Positions 9,969 through 20,884 of a stretch of 64,000 bases of DNA are shown here, one piece after another. The first letter of the stretch is position 1; each line of letters begins with the position of its first letter. This DNA is from Limnephilus marmoratus (Eukaryota; Arthropoda; Insecta; Trichoptera; Limnephilidae): positions 32,782,734 to 32,846,733 of the forward strand of contig OU862934.1 of the NCBI GenBank assembly GCA_917880885.1, read 5' to 3'. The translations under genes and the position numbers were made by a program. Under the pieces are notes generated by a model that was given only the letters and a program-made list of their open reading frames with translations, was not told the origin of the DNA and searched no databases.

Positions 9969-11384
9969 TATAAATGGATAGTATTATTATAGGATAGTAA
10001 TCGGTATCACTTTAGCGTCACTTAGATTTCTTCGAATGAGGCGCTATTTGTATTTTACAACAGTTTATTTTTTCCGGTGAGTAGAGTTTGACACTTCGTG
10101 ACAGTTTTAAAATGTAGGTAAAAAACACTAAAGCAGGTCACTTCACACGATAAAAATTCGTTGGTTTGACTCGCGGTCTACAGTTCATAAAATTGGAGCA
10201 CTTTAGACTTAGCTCACTATTGTTTTGTTTGATGATTTTTAATAATTTTACGTAGACAAAAAAATATGTCAACACTAGACTTGGATGAGGTAGGTATAAC
10301 CTACCTCATCCAAGGATCCAAGAAATGATTTGTAATTTCCGGTTTAGGCAAATATTCCAAGACATTCTGTTTTTTTTTAACCGTATTTTTGAAACCCTGA
10401 GGATTTTTTGAAAATTTCAATCCGAAAAATCAGATCATTTTTTATAAACCGGAAAGACGGGACATAATTTTATAGGTATGAAAAAACGATAATTACATAG
10501 CCGAAAATCATTTTTAAAAAAAGAACGTTTTCCACACGAATGGCACAGGAGAATAACGAGGCATACCAAAAATATTACATCTCATAAATATTTTTTTCCA
10601 TAATCCATCTTATTGATCATAAATCATTAATAATAAAGGACATATATTTTTTTAATTTTATCTATTGTTGAAAATGGTATGAACTAATGATATAATGAAT
10701 GATAACATTTTGTCTGATCTCTTAACACTTTGTTTTTAATTCATATATTTTTATCACTTATTATTTTCTCTGTTTATCATTTTATTTTTAAATTTTATTA
10801 TTTTGCTTTTACTTAACTGTTTTGCATAACCGATATTTGCGTGTGTTATTTTTATTTTTATTAAATTGTGAAATTATTAACCCCGATACAGGCGAACCCT
10901 AGTGGGGTTAATAATTACATGCTAAAAATATATGTATATAAATTGTGAAGAAGCAATAAATAAATAAATAAATAAATAATATTCAACGTCTATATTACTA
11001 AATCCAATGCAATATACTTGTAAATAATAATAATAATATTATAAAATTTTATTTTGTTAAAATATCATTATATCATTAAATTATTATATGTACTATGCAC
11101 CTACCTCTAAAACACGTACCGACTTCTAAAATGTACGGGGTTCTCTTCAGAACATCTCTCAAAAAGTCAAACCAAATGATAAGTTCGCAGAGAACAAACA
11201 ATAAATCTAGTGAACGAATTCAAAAATTCGCCTGAAATCAAAGTGATGCCATATTAAAAAAAAAAATCAGTGTGGAATTTTACAAAATTAATGGGGACAT
11301 TTTCTGAGACGGGACATTTTCATGTAGTGACGTCACGAGCCCAAATAATGAATTTATTTATTTAAAAATAAATAAAAAAAACTG
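9969..11384. other. Gene-free AT-rich stretch with a LINE 3' tail
   Basis: No gene is supported. At about 10860-10980 a small stem (AACCCC ... GGGGTT) is followed by a run of AATA repeats. The same arrangement (CCCCCACGGGCG then AATA repeats) ends the LINE at 7.8 kb, so this is probably the severed 3' end of a plus-strand LINE. The rest is AT-rich sequence in which I see nothing. Confidence 0.45.
10280..10314. repeat. Perfect 16-bp hairpin
   Basis: CTTGGATGAGGTAGGT is followed by ATA and its exact reverse complement. There is no U-run after it, so it is not a terminator. It might be the tip of a small foldback repeat. Confidence 0.7.
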
Positions 11385-12459
11385 TAGGGTAGAGTGGGGA
11401 TGGTTGAAACACTTTTACTTTAACTATTTGTAGTAATATTTCGTTTGTATTTATGGATAAGATGTTTTTACTAGATGTTCTATGATATATCTAGTTATCA
11501 AATTAAATTTATTGGATGGCCACAACTCGTACAGGTAAGCTACAATAACCACTTAAAGACGATGGGGAAATCTGTTTCAATTATCCCCATAGTGTGGACG
11601 ATTGAAACAGTATGTGGTGATAATTGAAACACTCTAAATATCTTTGGAATAATTGGAGTAATTTTAATGAATGTTAAGCATTTTCGTTATTACAACAGTA
11701 CTCAATAAGATCATGAATAGTGATTAAAAATATTACAAGTATTTTAAAAACTACAAACATAAATGTCTTGAAATAAAACAACTTTAAATATATTTTTTAT
11801 TATTTGTGTATTGTGTATTTATAATAACAATTAGTATTTGGCATAATCAACATAGTTTTACTGCGATATTATCGTGGAGCAGAATAGAACGGTATAAAAA
11901 ATAAGTTTTTTGCTTTCATACCAAAATGCTTGTTTCAACCATCACACTGTTTCAATCATAACAATGTAGAATTTACCTCTGAATTGAGAGCATTTTTTCT
12001 GTGTAAAATTCAACAATTAAGAAGTCGAAAAAATAGAAAATAATTGAATTTGTGGTTTGCGATGTGACATCATTATACAAAATAAGGCAATATTTTAGAC
12101 CAAAAACTTTAAATAATCGGTTAAGGGGCATTAAAATCTATTAAACAAGTAAATAGTAGATATATATTAAAAGAAAAGAAAAATCTGAGCATGCAATTCA
12201 CATGCGGTAGAAGTGAAACATACAGAAATCTAAATTAGACAAGAGTGGAGAGACTACGAAGCACTTTTTTTATCAATGTGGAGGATGATTTTTTTCAGAT
12301 TTTCCAGTGCACCTTTTCCTATACATTTGGTAATCTTACTCGTATTTGTGGTTTCTTCTTCAGAGTCGTTAGATGTAGTTTTCTCTAGCCTATTCATTTT
12401 GGAATGGTTTGACGATTAAATATTGATTTTACATTTTTTTTTTTATTTCATAGGATTCG

Positions 12460-12800
12460 ACCGCGATGAATGATTATCAAGTTGTAAAAGAACTTTGTGG
12501 TCTATAGACGGAATGGTATGGCTTTGAAAATGAATCAGAAATTTGGTAAAATTTTCTAGATATGTTTGCGGTACCGATACTACCAATCGGACCATCTTTT
12601 AAGAAATGGCTTAATTGACACGTAGGAATATGAGCATCGGCGGAATTGAGTTGCCAATTACATTTGCTGCTACAGACAGTTACGAGAGTTCCTCGTATGG
12701 CACCTACTTGCCGAGTTCCTCTCCTGGCTACAACCCGTTTAGGCTTTTAAACAGTTGTGACACCGATCTCATCTATGTTATAGATGTCCTCGTTCGCTAA
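12460..12800 (-). pseudogene. Pogo/Tigger-like DDE transposase remnant
   Basis: Read on the minus strand the segment gives DEIGVTTVQKP, then a GTRQVGA-like stretch, VTVC, IPTCQ, GPIGSIGTA and a degenerate LLQLDNH-type end. These correspond in order to the DE(S/T)G...GT(R/K)QVG...VT...GP.GS.G...LDNH.SH core of DDE_1 transposases of the pogo/Tigger group, which cut and paste at TA. Frameshifts and stops interrupt it, and the N-terminal DNA-binding region is not recognisable. The plus-strand 61-codon frame over the same bases is an antisense shadow. Confidence 0.65.
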
Positions 12801-12885
12801 ATTGTTGAGAATTCATCAACATTATGTCAATTTAAACTTGTTGCTTGTGCCATACTCCATTTTTCAAAAAGTTCCATCCATATTC

Positions 12886-12958
12886 GCCGTAGTTCAGCGG
12901 TAAGGCTCTTGACCAGTACTTCGAAGGTCGCGGGATAGAATCCCGGCGTGGCAAATAA
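12886..12958 (+). repeat. tRNA-like sequence, probable SINE head
   Basis: An A-box-like TAGTTCAGCGG is followed about 40 bases later by a B-box-like GGATAGAATCC with a 4-bp T-stem. The acceptor stem pairs poorly and no credible anticodon arm folds, so this is a SINE head or tRNA pseudogene, not a working tRNA gene. It sits inside the pogo-like element. Confidence 0.5.
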
Positions 12959-13215
12959 ATTTTATTTGATTAATTTGTGGTATTTCACAATTCATTCATT
13001 TAAAATAATATATAGTATATTTGCGGCACGTTCCATAGTGGAAGATACTCTCAGTATCGCCCTGATGTAAGACCACCATTCATAATTGAAACGTCGCTTG
13101 AAATGGCGTTTGCCGTGTTTGGTGACCAGATCTGAATAGCCAGGTACTTCGTCACCTCCATCTTCCCCACCTCCTTCCCTTCGCCATTACCTTCAGCCCC
13201 AAACATACCCCAATT

Positions 13216-13486
13216 GGGGATGCCATAGTTCCACTGGCTCCACACGGGAACAGTTGGGACTCTCGTGCGATATACATGTAAAAAAATATATGTATATTCA
13301 AGATCACAGAAGTACATCTAGTGGGAAGACTTAATGATTTGAATTTCTGACATATGGGGATGCCATAGTCCCACTGGCTCCAGACGGGAGCAGTTGGGAC
13401 TCTTGTGCGGTATACATGTAAAAATAATATATTCAAGATCACAAAAGTACGTCTAGTGTGAAGACTTAATGATTTGAATTTCTGAC
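13216..13486. repeat. Tandem duplication, about 140-bp unit, two copies
   Basis: Both copies start GGGGATGCCATAGT and run through CAGTTGGGACTC, ATACATGTAAAAA and TTTGAATTTCTGAC. They differ by scattered substitutions and a short indel. The CAGTTGGGACTC core reversed also occurs near 19.3 kb and in the minisatellite at 34.6-34.8 kb, so it belongs to a dispersed family. Confidence 0.75.
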
Positions 13487-14168
13487 CTTTTTTCATTTTA
13501 ACTTTAAATTTTTCTCTCGATGTGGAGGATTGAAACATGGTTATGATTGAAACGTTGCAATCATCCCCACAAAAAGTTGTTTCAAACATCCCCACGCTAC
13601 ATTTTCTACTTCAAAGTCAAAAATAACCCTGATAAATAGACATTAACGCCACGTAAATGCATTATAAATACTCTAAAATAGATAAAGAAGAGAATGTAAT
13701 AAAACATTTCGTCAAGCTGCGAGAGTAAAGTGAGTTATAATATTAACAAAAATGTCGTAAATATTTACTTTTTAGTGCGAAATCCAATAATGTCCCCTAC
13801 GCATGATTGAGTCACTCGCCGGCTAGTGCGCTTTTGTAGAAACCTCCCAACAGACCTGACGGAGTTTCGAGTGTTGTATCACACTCTTAGGTATTATAGT
13901 TTTCGAGTAAATTGAGATGTTTCAATCACAACTTGTTTCAATCGTCCCCAGTCTACCCTACATTTCTAAACATTTTTACTAACATTTTCTTAATCTTAGT
14001 AAAAAGATCTATCCACATGATTTTTTCCAAGTCGTTATGAAATCCATGCAAGTGGCCTATTTAAAGATAGAGGAACTACCGCCACCCGCTTTGGCTGCGT
14101 TGTGAGGCGGGTTAAGATAGGGTCTGTAGGAAGGGATTTATTACTACGGGTCTTGAAGAGGCAGATAA

Positions 14169-14335
14169 GGGAACGTACCCATACTACGTGACCAACTTTT
14201 TGCAATTTTAACCCCCCCCCCCCCCCCCCCCGGTGACCAAAATCCTAAGCAACCCGCCGCTCATTTGTATGGAGCGTGACATTTTGAAGACCCCCCCCCC
14301 CCCTAAAAGGTTTCACGTAGTATGGGTACGTTCCC
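14169..14335. mobile_element. MITE with TAA target duplication (PIF/Harbinger-like)
   Basis: Terminal inverted repeats starting GGGAACGTACCCATACTACG are perfect over 23 bp. The element is 167 bp and is flanked on both sides by TAA (14166-14168 and 14336-14338). The interior has a run of about 19 C residues and a second run near 14291. A 3-bp TAA duplication is typical of PIF/Harbinger elements. No coding capacity. Confidence 0.85.
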
Positions 14336-14338
14336 TAA

Positions 14339-17300
14339 TATGAATGAGGAAAAACAGATCCCGAAAATCAAAAATCTGATACTATCAGACTCGATCTGAC
14401 ACCATCTGTCTCTCATTGGCACTATCTGACACTTAAGCCTCGATGACACACGGCGAGTTTACAAGCTACTATCTACTAAGTTTAAAAGCGGGTAAATCGG
14501 CGAGTGAGATTGTCATGATGACACACAAAACTGTCCACTCGCTCAGAAGCGTAGGAAACTGAGGCCGCTGCTAGCGCCAGTAACAAGAATAACGACGCCT
14601 GCGTGAACTAATTCTTCAGATGTTTGACAGTCGAAATGAGCTGTTTATCGGAAGCCATGTTGGAAACATAAATAAAGCAATCACGAGCAAGCGGAGCAAG
14701 CGTGTAGGCGAGTAAAGTTGACGACCTTTCAATTTTTTTTCGCAGATTGTCAACAATCTGCTAGTCGCTGCTAGTTAGCAAGTAACACGGTGACACTGGG
14801 CGAGTTTACTAACAGGTAGTGAATTTCCCAGATAGTAGACAGTAGACTGACATCTTCTGACACTATCTGACACTTTCCGACTCTATCTGACATTCTCTAA
14901 CTATCTGACCATCCGACAATCGGACAAAATCGTAAAAAGGTTATTTTTTTCCTTATATTTAATGTTAATTTCTTTAAGAGGGTAGGTATTACCAGAGAAA
15001 ACCAGAAATATGTCATTTTTAAATCATATTTTAGACGTATTGGCTCTTTTCCACAAAAAATTATAAATAGATTTCGAAAGATTGTTCTTTTATCTAGCAT
15101 TCGCATGTTTTAAATTTTGAGAAAAAATGTTTATTTTTAGTATAATAAGGTTATACCATAGGTCGTCGGCAGATTTGTTAAATTTTCAAAAAAGATTTTA
15201 TATTATACCACACTTATCAATCAATACATTATCTAGGTATCGTATGTTTTAGAATTTTAATTTTAGTTTAAATAAAATCATTAAAAAATATATATTATAG
15301 GTACGTACAAGTGTTTCTTGACGAAAATTGGTCCGTTTGTTTATTTGCGCACTTACAAACTAATATATTTCAGATTTATTTTTATATTCTTATTTAACTT
15401 AGACATTATTGAAAAATGATAAATACTTATAATAAACAAATAATTACCAAAAGTACATTATTTTAATAGTTTTATCATCACGCCTTTCAGCATTTTTGGA
15501 TGTAGGTATAAATTAAAGTAAATTTGGAATGAAATAAAATAGATATTGAGTTATAATTTTAAAAAGCTGATACGGAGAATAATTGATCTTTCTCATTGTA
15601 ACCGCCCTGCACTATCGTAAGAACAACTTTCGAGGAAATGTGGATTTTCGGCCAACGATACGTCAAAACATTTGCAATATGACTGAAACCACTCTTTCTA
15701 TTGTGTGCATCCTTCATGTGAAAGAATGAGATATCACGTCGAAGTTATCGGTGGTGTAATTAATCCTGGGAATTCTGATAAACATTGCCAATTAAACAAC
15801 CCTAGGAATTGTCCTTGTATAGTTTAATTGCACCGCTGTTTCAGAGGTTCACAACCTGCGGTTCTGAAGCCAAATTATTTTCCCAAATTTGGTGATGATG
15901 TGTGGCTGGGGGTAGAGCGGGGAGAGGAAGGAAATGGAGTAAGAGGTTGGTAGGGAAATACCAGACTATTTAGTTCTGGTCACCAAAAACGATAGCAGCC
16001 ACTTCAACCAACGCGCAACTTTCAATTCTAAATGGTGGTATTTTACAGGGGCTGTGTATATATACCTATTGAAAGGTCTCAATTCCAAATGAAAGGAAAG
16101 ATTTTAACTGTGTTTAGTGACCAGATCAGAATAGCCAGGTGGAAGTACCTACCTGCCTATTCAGTCGTGGTAGTCGGCACGTAGCATCGTGTATAAATAT
16201 ATATAATAGGTAAAACACTTTAAGTTGGAAGCAATAAAAATGCTTAGTATTGATGTATTGATCTATCTGTGTGAACGCAAAGCGACGCCCACAAATCCGA
16301 TAAGGCTCTCTGTCTTGCTTACGCCCACTTATTGTAACTAGTTAGAAGAGAGGCAAGTTTAACGACACCCTTTTGAGGCTGTACTTACAGGATGTCCTAT
16401 TCATTCGGTTCGTAATTTGATTTAAACATACGTGCATCTGCATTTCGCAAGTGACAAATAATGACAAATTTATAAATTTGAAATAATAAATAGTGTTTGT
16501 AAAGTGTGCAAGTTTAATATTTATTACGATATCATGGAGTCCTGTTACGAAACGGAACGTGGCTAATCACTGAATGGACCAAATCGTGAAATTTTAATCC
16601 GTATGTTTAATTATTTTACTTATTCATAATGAAAAAAAACGGTGGTCCACTTTTAAGCATAAATGACTTGTATGATTTGACGTCTAAGGCAACTGGAGTA
16701 TCACAGACTAGTATCTATTCAACAGTTAATCTTTTGTACCTTTGTGTTAGTAATCTGTTATATTTTAGATAATATACGTATAGATAGTTGCTGATGATGA
16801 CTGGTACATATTAAATAATTAGTGTTGCTGATGATTGCTAACACATAATTATAAAAAATAAATAACCCATAGGCAGCCAAATTTGTAAGCCCAGGTTTTG
16901 GAAATCACACTTCATTTCATCATTAGGTTCTTAGTTTAGGTAAACCAAGTAATTCATGCGTATTGAGTTTTAAACGAAACTTTACAAATGTCGAATCCGT
17001 AAAAAAAAATGGCGGCAATGGAGATGTTTTATATGGGAAATTTTTAACTTTGAATGAAAACCGAATTAATCTTTTTAAATAACATAATATTTTTTTAACC
17101 TTGTTGTTATTTATGAATACCCCTTTGAATTCAATCCTGAAGATTATCGCATTTAGTTAATAATTTTATTTTTCTTCCTAAACCTTCAGTATTTCTATAA
17201 AAATGTTGTAAAACAACATTAGTTTTATGTTACCGATTTAAACACGTTTGGATTCGCATTCTCAATTGTGAAATAATTATTAATTGCTTTTTTGTTAAAA

Positions 17301-19080
17301 GCCCAAAACGAAACACGCTGTATGAAAGTTTTGCATCTGTGTGAGTACTGTGATGAAGTCAACTTAACTTGCGAGACCTACACGAACTAGCAAGACAGTA
17401 TGGCGAGTGCTCATGCGCTGTGCGTGTACTACGCATATCAAACTCGAGTCGCTTGTAAATATATACATGTACGAATACTACACCAAAACGAAACAATTAA
17501 TTAATTCCTTCCTATAATCCCTCTCTTAACCCGTCTAAGAACGCTGCCCAACCGGGTGGTGACATAGTTCCCCTTTATGTTACATAAAAATAAATTAAAT
17601 TAAAAAACGGGTGTGCTTTAGACCACACGACTGAAGAACTTATATCGCCCTCTAAACTTCCGTTCGTCTTGCCCGACCGTTCACCTCGCCCGATCACGCT
17701 TTTCGTAACGCTCTCGTCACGCATTCACCAGCTTACTTCCCAAGTCAAGCGTGCGTGAAGAAGTTTTACTTTAAAAAAAACGAGTGTGCTTTAGACCACA
17801 CGACTGAAGTAAAACTTCTTTAGCTCCATCTATGTGATAGGAGGAGATAAACAAAATATGCGCGCGCACTGCTCTCTCTTGCTCCTATAGTGTGATACAG
17901 ACAATAGGCCTGCACTGTGTCTTAGATATACGAAACGTAACTGGCTATGAGAGAAAGATGTACGAAACGCAACTCTCTATCTTTCTATATTTACTTATAT
18001 CTCCCTCTCAGTCTGGCTTTTCGTAATGCCCACGTCACGCATTCACCAGCTTACTCCCCAAGTCAAGCGTGCGTAATGAAGTTTTACTTCAAAAATCGCT
18101 GAATATCGGATATCGGGTAAAGCCCGTGTTCGCGCATTTTTATGTGGGATTGATTGGGTATTGCACTCGCAGACATGGTGGGTAGATATGTCAAAATCCT
18201 GAATTTATCCCACCTACCTAATCTTTCCTTCCTAAATGTCACCATAAAAAATTTTGCAAGAAAGTACTCAACTTTGGAGAGGTGACAGTGTGCTTTGCTG
18301 CTCACTACAATATAACATCTCGCATGTATCGTAACCTCTTGCTGTAAGAATATTGCGAATTTTAAATTAAACAGTGAGAAGTGTACACCAAGACTGGAGA
18401 TCAGCGAGGCCCCATCTGCAACGGTGAGTCCTATTTTCCTTATTCCAGTCTGGGCTTATCTAATTTTCCAAAAGCCCAGATCTGAACTATCGACTGACTA
18501 TCCATCATTAGAGCCCTGAAGGAGTAACCATCTGTTACTTATACCAGGGCGGGAAAGCGGTTGGATTACCTCAAGTGACTATCCATCAGGTTTTGCGAGT
18601 GTATGCTATTTAATCGTCCCGTATAACTTAGCGATCACGTAGTGTTGGGACTGGTCCTTCGAGGCAGGATTACAATTAGTCAATTAAATCTGCGAAATCA
18701 ATAAAAAACACTAGAACACAATTTTTCTTGTTTTTGCGCTTGCGAATTTTTTTATTGAATCAGAATAATTTAACCCTTGGGCAATATCATTCTCAATTGA
18801 TAAAATTACAAGATCTGATAGTCTTTCTTGACACATAGCCGAAGGTTAGTACGTTTTAATTAGTTTTAATTTACTAAAGCTTCGTTGTCCTCTGGCGACA
18901 GTTATAGGGATTTTTTTTACATGAGCTCCTCACAGGAGTCGCGCCTCACACGCCTATCATTGTTGCAGTTTTTTTACAGTACTTACTCCATAATGTGAAT
19001 AAATGAAGTACCTACCCAAAATTTCCAATTAAAATACATGAATGTGCCTATTTTAGTAGTATTTTATTTTCTGTTTTCAG
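14339..19080. other. Gene-free stretch with degenerate repeats
   Basis: No gene is supported before the APC5 exon at 19081. CTATCTGACAC-type words recur at 14390-14440 and 14850-14910. Two copies of a repeat containing GTGTGCTTTAGACCACACGA start near 17607 and 17782; each ends with AGTCAAGCGTGCGT and GAAGTTTTACTT (17740-17772, 18060-18092). A block at 16105-16140 resembles 13118-13140. A possible small exon at 18374-18422 (AG and GTGAGT borders) cannot be confirmed. Confidence 0.45.
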
Positions 19081-19240
19081 TGGGTTTGAGCACTGCCAGT
19101 GGTCCCGCAAACAGGCAGAGCTGGTGACTGCTCGCCAGGCTGCCCTGCTGCAGGGGGGGGAACCTCGAGCCCTCTCCCCTCCCGAGCTGCAGAACACCAT
19201 CTCACAGATACTCAGAGATAACCCCGAGTATGCGGAAGCT
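19081..19240 (+). CDS. ANAPC5: APC5 exon (anaphase-promoting complex subunit 5), partial
   Basis: A 160-bp exon has a polypyrimidine tract and TTTTCAG before it and GTAAGA after it. One base completes a split codon, then 53 codons read GFEHCQWSRKQAELVTARQA and, further on, ALSPPELQNTISQILRDNPE and EYAEA. This matches the APC5 region just before its conserved tetratricopeptide-like block, where vertebrate APC5 has a QKQAEFF...LLKFNPDFAEA-type sequence. APC5 is a scaffold subunit of the APC/C ubiquitin ligase that drives mitotic exit in the nucleus and cytoplasm. The exon ends in phase 0 and joins cleanly to 19648. Confidence 0.85.
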
Positions 19241-19647
19241 GTAAGATTTTTCTTTTTTTGAATTTTTTATTCAATTCTGTAAGATTTTTTGTTTTATGCA
19301 AATATCGCACAAGAGTACCAACTGCTCCCAACAGTCTGGAGGCATTCCTAATTGGGATATGTCGAGAGGCTGAAATGAGAAAATTTTAGATGAAAGAAAT
19401 TTTTGGTTTTCTTTGTGGTGTAGAATGTAGATTCACCAGTTTTCCGCTTGTACTGTTTCTGTTTCTGAACGTTTTTCTGAACACCATGACACGGTGTTAT
19501 AACTGTCAGAAAAGAAAACAAGGTGCCATATTTTTTTTTAAATATTTTTCAATTCTTTGATTAGGAAAACTCTGGCAAAAGTCTTGTAAAAAATGGCTCT
19601 GATGATAAAATCCTTGAAATAATTAATAGATTTTCTTTATTATTTAG

Positions 19648-19844
19648 CATTTCTTAAGTTACTTGAACTGCATGCGGTCCCGGGAGCTCTGCGGCGCCAT
19701 GGACAGTCTTTACAGCTGCTTCGACCGCAGCGTGGCTGGACCACTTCCTGTAAACAACACGGCGGCTCATCACGCCGACAGGAACCGAGTGTTCCGCTAC
19801 GCATCTCTTAACCTGGCAATACTTCACGCGCAGTTTGGACACAA
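19648..19844 (+). CDS. ANAPC5: APC5 exon (next exon), partial
   Basis: The exon follows TATTTAG and ends before GTATTT. It reads HFLSYLNCMRSRELCGAMDS, then LYSCFDR, and ends VFRYASLNLAILHAQFGH plus two bases of the next codon. The HxLSYLN and YA(S/A)LNLA.LH..FGH motifs are hallmarks of APC5. The previous exon ends in phase 0, so the two join without frameshift across a 407-bp intron. No further APC5 exon was recognised downstream, so the gene is either very dispersed among transposons or truncated here. Exon GC content is clearly higher than that of the surrounding DNA. Confidence 0.88.
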
Positions 19845-20880
19845 GTATTTTTTTTTTTAAATAATTGTATTAAACTATTTAACTGTATTATACTGTAGGG
19901 TGCCAAGAAATCCACCGTGGGTTTACTAGCAAATCACCGCACTTGCCTCGATTTTATGGTATTTTGAACATTAAGAAATGCTCCTGGCATTGTAAAATAA
20001 ATTTTATTCACTTGGCAATTAAATAATTTATCTTACTGCGTATCAGTGGCGTTCCGTGAGTTTTCAGTCAGCTAGAGTGCTAAGATAGAAAAATACGACG
20101 TTAATAACTCACTGAAAACTCAAGAACAGCCACTGCTGCGTGTTATTCTGGCTTGTGCTTTCGTCACTAGCAAAAATTGATTTTTTATCCGTGTAAAAGC
20201 GCATTGCAAATTCCTTTGCCTAGTCCTACGTGTAAAAGCGCATTGCAAATTCCTTTGCCTAGTCCTACGTGTAAAAGCGCATTGCAAATTCCTTTGCCTA
20301 GTCCTACGTGTAAAAGCGCATTGCAAATTCCTTTGCCTAGTCCTACGTGTAAAAGCGCATTGCAAATTCCTTTGCCTAGTCCTAGTAAGTACCTACGGTA
20401 TTTACAGGAAAGTTTCATAATATTTCATATATTTATTGTGAAGAATGCTTGTTTAGCCGAATAATATAATAAAACTCAAGAATATTTTCATATTCTTCTT
20501 TATAAATACCAAAAAGTTTTATAATTTTTTTTTGTTTTTTCTCTGAATATAAGAGTACCTACGGTAACTTTCATAATAAATTTTTAGTAAAGATTTTATC
20601 GTTCCCTTTATTATCCACAGACTTAGATCATCTTTGGGGATGCTGTGTGGAGGGTTTTTTTAAGGAAAGGAAGGGGGGAGAGTTCTAGGAAGAAAGAGGG
20701 TTTAAGGGGTGGGTAGGAATCTGGGGTTCAGTGTGACCCAAGACCTAAACAAACCTCACCCCATGAACCCGGACACCCCTGCTAAATCACCAAACGTAGC
20801 GAACCACTTGGGGTTACCTATGGCAGAGGTGTTGGTTATCCAATAAAGGTACCCATTCCCGCCTCTCAAATTGAGGGATG
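19845..20880. other. Presumed APC5 intron with repeats
   Basis: No gene is supported. It contains the 39-bp tandem array at 20191-20384. At 20740-20870 there is a dispersed repeat (CTCACCCCATGAACCCGG, then CAGAGGTGTTGGTTATCCAA) that recurs at 33352-33455. Its reverse complement appears in part near 50300-50350. Confidence 0.5.
20191..20384. repeat. 39-bp minisatellite, five copies
   Basis: The unit GTGTAAAAGCGCATTGCAAA plus TTCCTTTGCCTAGTCCTAC repeats five times with essentially no variation (starts 20191, 20230, 20269, 20308, 20347). The identity of copies indicates recent expansion. Because 39 is a multiple of three, several frames stay open across it; those frames are not genes. There are no variable spacers. 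Confidence 0.95.
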
Positions 20881-20884
20881 GTCA

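Larger units (their letters stand above)
11387..13958 (-). mobile_element. Pogo-like DNA transposon with TA target duplication
   Basis: The left end GGGTAGAGTGGGGATGG and the reverse-complemented right end GGGTAGACTGGGGACGA form terminal inverted repeats, each continuing into TTGAAACA. TA flanks both ends (11385-11386, 13959-13960). The interior carries a decayed minus-strand transposase of pogo/Tigger type (12.46-12.80 kb). It also carries about ten copies of a motif close to TGTTTCAATCATCCCC in both orientations, clustered towards the two ends. Length is 2572 bp including later internal insertions. It is non-functional. Confidence 0.75.

Noticed and set aside
12615..12800. Plus-strand 61-codon frame
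   Set aside because: The minus strand here carries pogo transposase motifs in order, so the plus frame is an antisense artefact.
20191..20384. Regular 39-bp repeat resembling a CRISPR array
   Set aside because: Units are contiguous with no spacers, in a eukaryotic intron-like context; it is a minisatellite.
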